From Ignavibacteriota bacterium (GTDB taxonomy: Bacteria > Bacteroidota > Ignavibacteria > Kapaibacteriales > UBA961): 42,721 nt of DNA. The number at the start of each line of letters is the position of its first letter. Positions within the stretch are counted from its first letter, which is position 1. The position numbers and the translations under genes were made by a program. The notes under the pieces were generated by a model, which saw only the letters and a program-made list of their open reading frames with translations, was not told where the DNA came from and searched no databases. The stretch lies in the NCBI GenBank assembly GCA_016197185.1, contig JACPWH010000008.1, positions 1 to 42,721 on the forward strand. Direction: 5' to 3'. Below, in pieces: positions 40,015 to 42,721 of the stretch.

Positions 40015-41162
40015 ACTGAGCTTAGGTTTTGTTGAATTAATGCAAGGATGCCACCTTTTAGCGAATATAGATTCGAATATCCGTATTCATTTTGTAATTT
40101 GTGTACAGCAGTCAAACTTCTGTTTCCGCTTTGGCAAATGATAATAGTTTTAGTTGATCGATTGATAGATTCCAAAGATGAATATAATTGTATAAGTGGT
40201 ATATTCTTTAATTTGTAATGCAGTGGCAGAAAAGATATAAGTGATGGGGTTTCTTCTTCATTGCGAATATCAATCAATTCGATTTTTTGCGTATTGAGTA
40301 GGGCGAACAGTTCTTCCACTGTAATTTCCTGAATGTTCCCATGTTGCTCCCCACAAAAAAAATTATAATCCATTCTCAAAAACTCTTCTTTAGTACGAGG
40401 CATATCACCCCAATTAGCTTCGTTTCTCTCAATACTGATTTTATCAAAAGTCATATTCAGTGCATTGCAAAGAAGTAAAGAATCAAAGAGAGGCTCTCCT
40501 ATTCCAAGTATAATTTTAATTGCTTCTGCTGCTTGCAGAGTTCCGATAATACCGGGTAAAACACCCAACACACCAATTTCAGAGCAATTTTGTACAGAAC
40601 CCTGAAGAGGTGGGGTTGGAAAGATACAACGATAGGTTGCACTTTTTGAGGTAAAATTATCCTTGCTATAGTTAAATACTGCTACCTGTCCTCGAAATTT
40701 TAGAAGAGACCCATGCACAAACGGTTTATTCCAAAGAACGCACGCATCATTGATAAGATAACGTGCTGTAAAATTATCCGTTCCGTCGATAATAATGTCG
40801 TACTTTGGGATAATATTATGGGCATTAGCTGTTGTTAACGGGTAATCGTACACTTCAAAATTTATATTGGAGTTTTGCTTTTTCAATTTACAAGCTGAAA
40901 TAGTTGCTTTTAACTTACCAATATCTGAAGTAGTATAGATGATTTGCCGTTGCAGATTTGATTCTTGTACTGCATCTCCGTCAATTATTCCGATTGTACC
41001 AACTCCTGCTGCAGTTAGGTAAAGTAAGGCAGGGCATCCAAGACCTCCTGCACCTACAACTAAAACCTTAGAATTTTTGAGGAACAATTGCCCACTTTCT
41101 CCTACTTCATTAAGTAGTAGGTGGCGGCTATATCTACTATATTCTTCAGGTGAGAGAGCCAT
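40011..41162 (-). CDS. moeB: ThiF/MoeB family adenylyltransferase with C-terminal rhodanese domain
   Basis: RYSRHLLLNEVGESGQLFLKNSKVLVVGAGGLGCPALLYLTAAGVG; rhodanese CQSGNR; ATGA overlap with moaE. Confidence 0.92.
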   Translation of the reverse strand: MALSPEEYSRYSRHLLLNEVGESGQLFLKNSKVLVVGAGGLGCPALLYLTAAGVGTIGIIDGDAVQESNLQRQIIYTTSDIGKLKATISACKLKKQNSNINFEVYDYPLTTANAHNIIPKYDIIIDGTDNFTARYLINDACVLWNKPFVHGSLLKFRGQVAVFNYSKDNFTSKSATYRCIFPTPPLQGSVQNCSEIGVLGVLPGIIGTLQAAEAIKIILGIGEPLFDSLLLCNALNMTFDKISIERNEANWGDMPRTKEEFLRMDYNFFCGEQHGNIQEITVEELFALLNTQKIELIDIRNEEETPSLISFLPLHYKLKNIPLIQLYSSLESINRSTKTIIICQSGNRSLTAVHKLQNEYGYSNLYSLKGGILALIQQNLSSV

Positions 41163-41168
41163 TATAAC

Positions 41169-41915
41169 CTACACACTTAAAAATAACTTAATACTTGCAA
41201 CAAGCAGCACCAAACCAAGCATAACCCGGAGAGTTGCATTGTTGAATCTTCTGCTACCCAGATATGCACCTGCAGTTCCCCCTGCTACAGCCACTGCAAT
41301 CCATGTATATATCATAGGATTCAGTGTAATTCCCTTGCTAAGGATTCCAGCCATACCGGAAATGGAATTTAGAAAGATAAATAATGACGAGATAAGGGAT
41401 GCTTGTTTAATATCTGTCCAACCAAGCAGCAGTATAAGGGGACTGAGCAATATTCCACCGCCAATGCCAATCATACCTGAAAGAAAACCAATTATAATAC
41501 CGATAAAAACAGCAAGAACTTCATTAGGTTTATGTAAAATAGTTCGTTCCTTTGCCGAGAAACCAACAAGGCGTACAATAGGAACAAGTAAGATAACAGC
41601 TAAAATCCTCTTATAGATAGTTGCGTCAAGAGTAATCAAGGCACCAAAATATGCTGCAGGTATTGAACCCGCTATCAACAAGATGAATAATTTTTTATTA
41701 AGTGAATTTGTAAGGGAGTATTGACCGAAGGCAATAATTGAAACGGCTATATTCATCAGCAATGCTGATGGTTTCATTGTTTCAGGGGCTATATGATACA
41801 AGCCCATTAATGCTAAATACCCGCTTGCTCCACCATGCCCTACACTCGCATAGAGAAAAGCCGCTATAAAGAGGGTAAGTATAAATAGAAGTGAAAGCGA
41901 GTCTAAAGGAAACAT
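41169..41915 (-). CDS. TSUP (TauE/SafE) family sulfite/organosulfonate exporter
   Basis: ASVGHGGASGYLALMGL...GFLSGMIGIGGGILLSPLILLLGW; multi-TM. Confidence 0.92.
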   Translation of the reverse strand: MFPLDSLSLLFILTLFIAAFLYASVGHGGASGYLALMGLYHIAPETMKPSALLMNIAVSIIAFGQYSLTNSLNKKLFILLIAGSIPAAYFGALITLDATIYKRILAVILLVPIVRLVGFSAKERTILHKPNEVLAVFIGIIIGFLSGMIGIGGGILLSPLILLLGWTDIKQASLISSLFIFLNSISGMAGILSKGITLNPMIYTWIAVAVAGGTAGAYLGSRRFNNATLRVMLGLVLLVASIKLFLSV

Positions 41916-41968
41916 AGTATATATCTATTCTCAAAGTCCATTTACTTTAACAAAAATAGCGAAGAATT

Positions 41969-42022
41969 TTACCAAAAAGTAACAAAAGAGCACAAAAGTA
42001 CTATTGTGTTCTTTTGTGGTAA
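41969..42022. repeat. TTACCAAAAA...TTTGTGGTAA imperfect inverted repeat (CACAAAG-type)
   Basis: ttaccaaaaagtaacaaaagagcacaaaagtactattgtgttcttttgtggtaa. Confidence 0.6.
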
Positions 42023-42090
42023 AAAAGAAGCATTTTTGAATAAAATACAAAAAGCCCTTAGAATATCTCCAAGAGCTTACATAAATATTG

Positions 42091-42164
42091 TCGGTGTGGC
42101 GGGATTTGAACCCACGACCCCTACTACCCCAAAGTAGTGCGCTACCGGGCTGCGCTACACACCG
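42091..42164 (-). tRNA. tRNA-Pro (TGG)
   Basis: CGGTGTGTAGCGCAGCCCGGTAGCGCACTACTTTGGGGTAGTAGGGGTCGTGGGTTCAAATCCCGCCACACCGA; loop TTTGGGG. Confidence 0.96.
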
Positions 42165-42267
42165 TAATTTTGCAATTGAACGGCAAAAATACGGCATACT
42201 CTGCGAACTACCAAAGTTTTACTTGTTCATACTTCAGTTTGGTATTATTGTATGGAGTAGCCATATA

Positions 42268-42624
42268 TTAATGATCGTCCGGGTTAACAAGCTGAAACCA
42301 ATTCCCATCAAGGTCTGTAAAAGTCAAGCATTTTTCCGAACCGTCTGTCCCTCTAAATTGCAACCCTTTTGATTCTAATTCTTTAACGGCGTTTTCCAGA
42401 TTGTCTGTATATAAAACAAAACCGATGTTGGTACTTTGATAATCTTTGGATGGAAATTGACTCTGAGAAGGTCTCAACAAGATTTTCAGTTTTCCTTTGT
42501 GCATCCATACGAATACTCCCGCTTGAGTCTCAATTTCTTTAAAGCCCAAAATATCTGAATAAAATTCTTTAGATGCTAACGTATCTTTTACAAATAGCTC
42601 TATGTGTCCTACTTCTGCATTCAT
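42268..42624 (-). CDS. VOC family (glyoxalase/bleomycin-resistance-like) protein
   Basis: MNAEVGHIELFVKDTLASKEFYSDILGFKE...LTFTDLDGNWFQLVNPDD. Confidence 0.92.
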   Translation of the reverse strand: MNAEVGHIELFVKDTLASKEFYSDILGFKEIETQAGVFVWMHKGKLKILLRPSQSQFPSKDYQSTNIGFVLYTDNLENAVKELESKGLQFRGTDGSEKCLTFTDLDGNWFQLVNPDDH

Positions 42625-42721
42625 AAATTAAACTCTTGATAAGTTCATATTGAGTTTTTGTAAGATTGTAAGATTTATTTAACAAATAATAATCATACAG
42701 AGTTAAATTACGAAAAAGTTT

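Noticed and set aside
41931-42372. ORFs 41931-42197 and 42088-42372
   Set aside because: They read through the tRNA-Pro gene; spurious.
1-42721. CRISPR array, prophage or defence island
   Set aside because: No regularly spaced direct repeats, Cas, phage structural or known defence proteins were seen.

Overview
The window looks like chromosomal sequence from an AT-rich bacterium of the Bacteroidota/Chlorobi/Kapabacteria type. That placement is an inference from T9SS-like C-terminal sorting domains, PKD/Kelch secreted proteins and gene style. Most of it is ordinary housekeeping and metabolic content: recR, gcvP, hmgA, malQ, valS, dxs, ybeY, moaE, moeB/thiF-rhodanese, a PspA homologue, a rhomboid protease, an L,D-transpeptidase, an OmpA-family protein and three tRNAs (Lys-CTT, Arg-CCT, Pro-TGG). 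The left edge holds the terminus and orfA start of an IS3-family element. No CRISPR array, phage, secretion cluster or recognisable defence island was seen. Points worth a second look: (i) a secreted protein with a complete subclass-B1 metallo-beta-lactamase zinc-ligand set; (ii) a ~165-bp MITE-like intergenic element in two inverted copies with ~17-bp terminal inverted repeats, one nested inside a further inverted repeat, plus other small palindromic repeats; (iii) two adjacent genes that both look broken, one by an in-frame TGA that cuts a T9SS sorting domain and one by a single-base frameshift in an AhpD-like gene; (iv) a tandem glycosyltransferase duplicate lacking ~51 residues of its catalytic domain; (v) a 68-bp tandem duplication over the 3' end of the L,D-transpeptidase gene; (vi) two overlapping small membrane-protein ORFs missing from the ORF track. 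I did not find a convincing wholly new multi-gene system.
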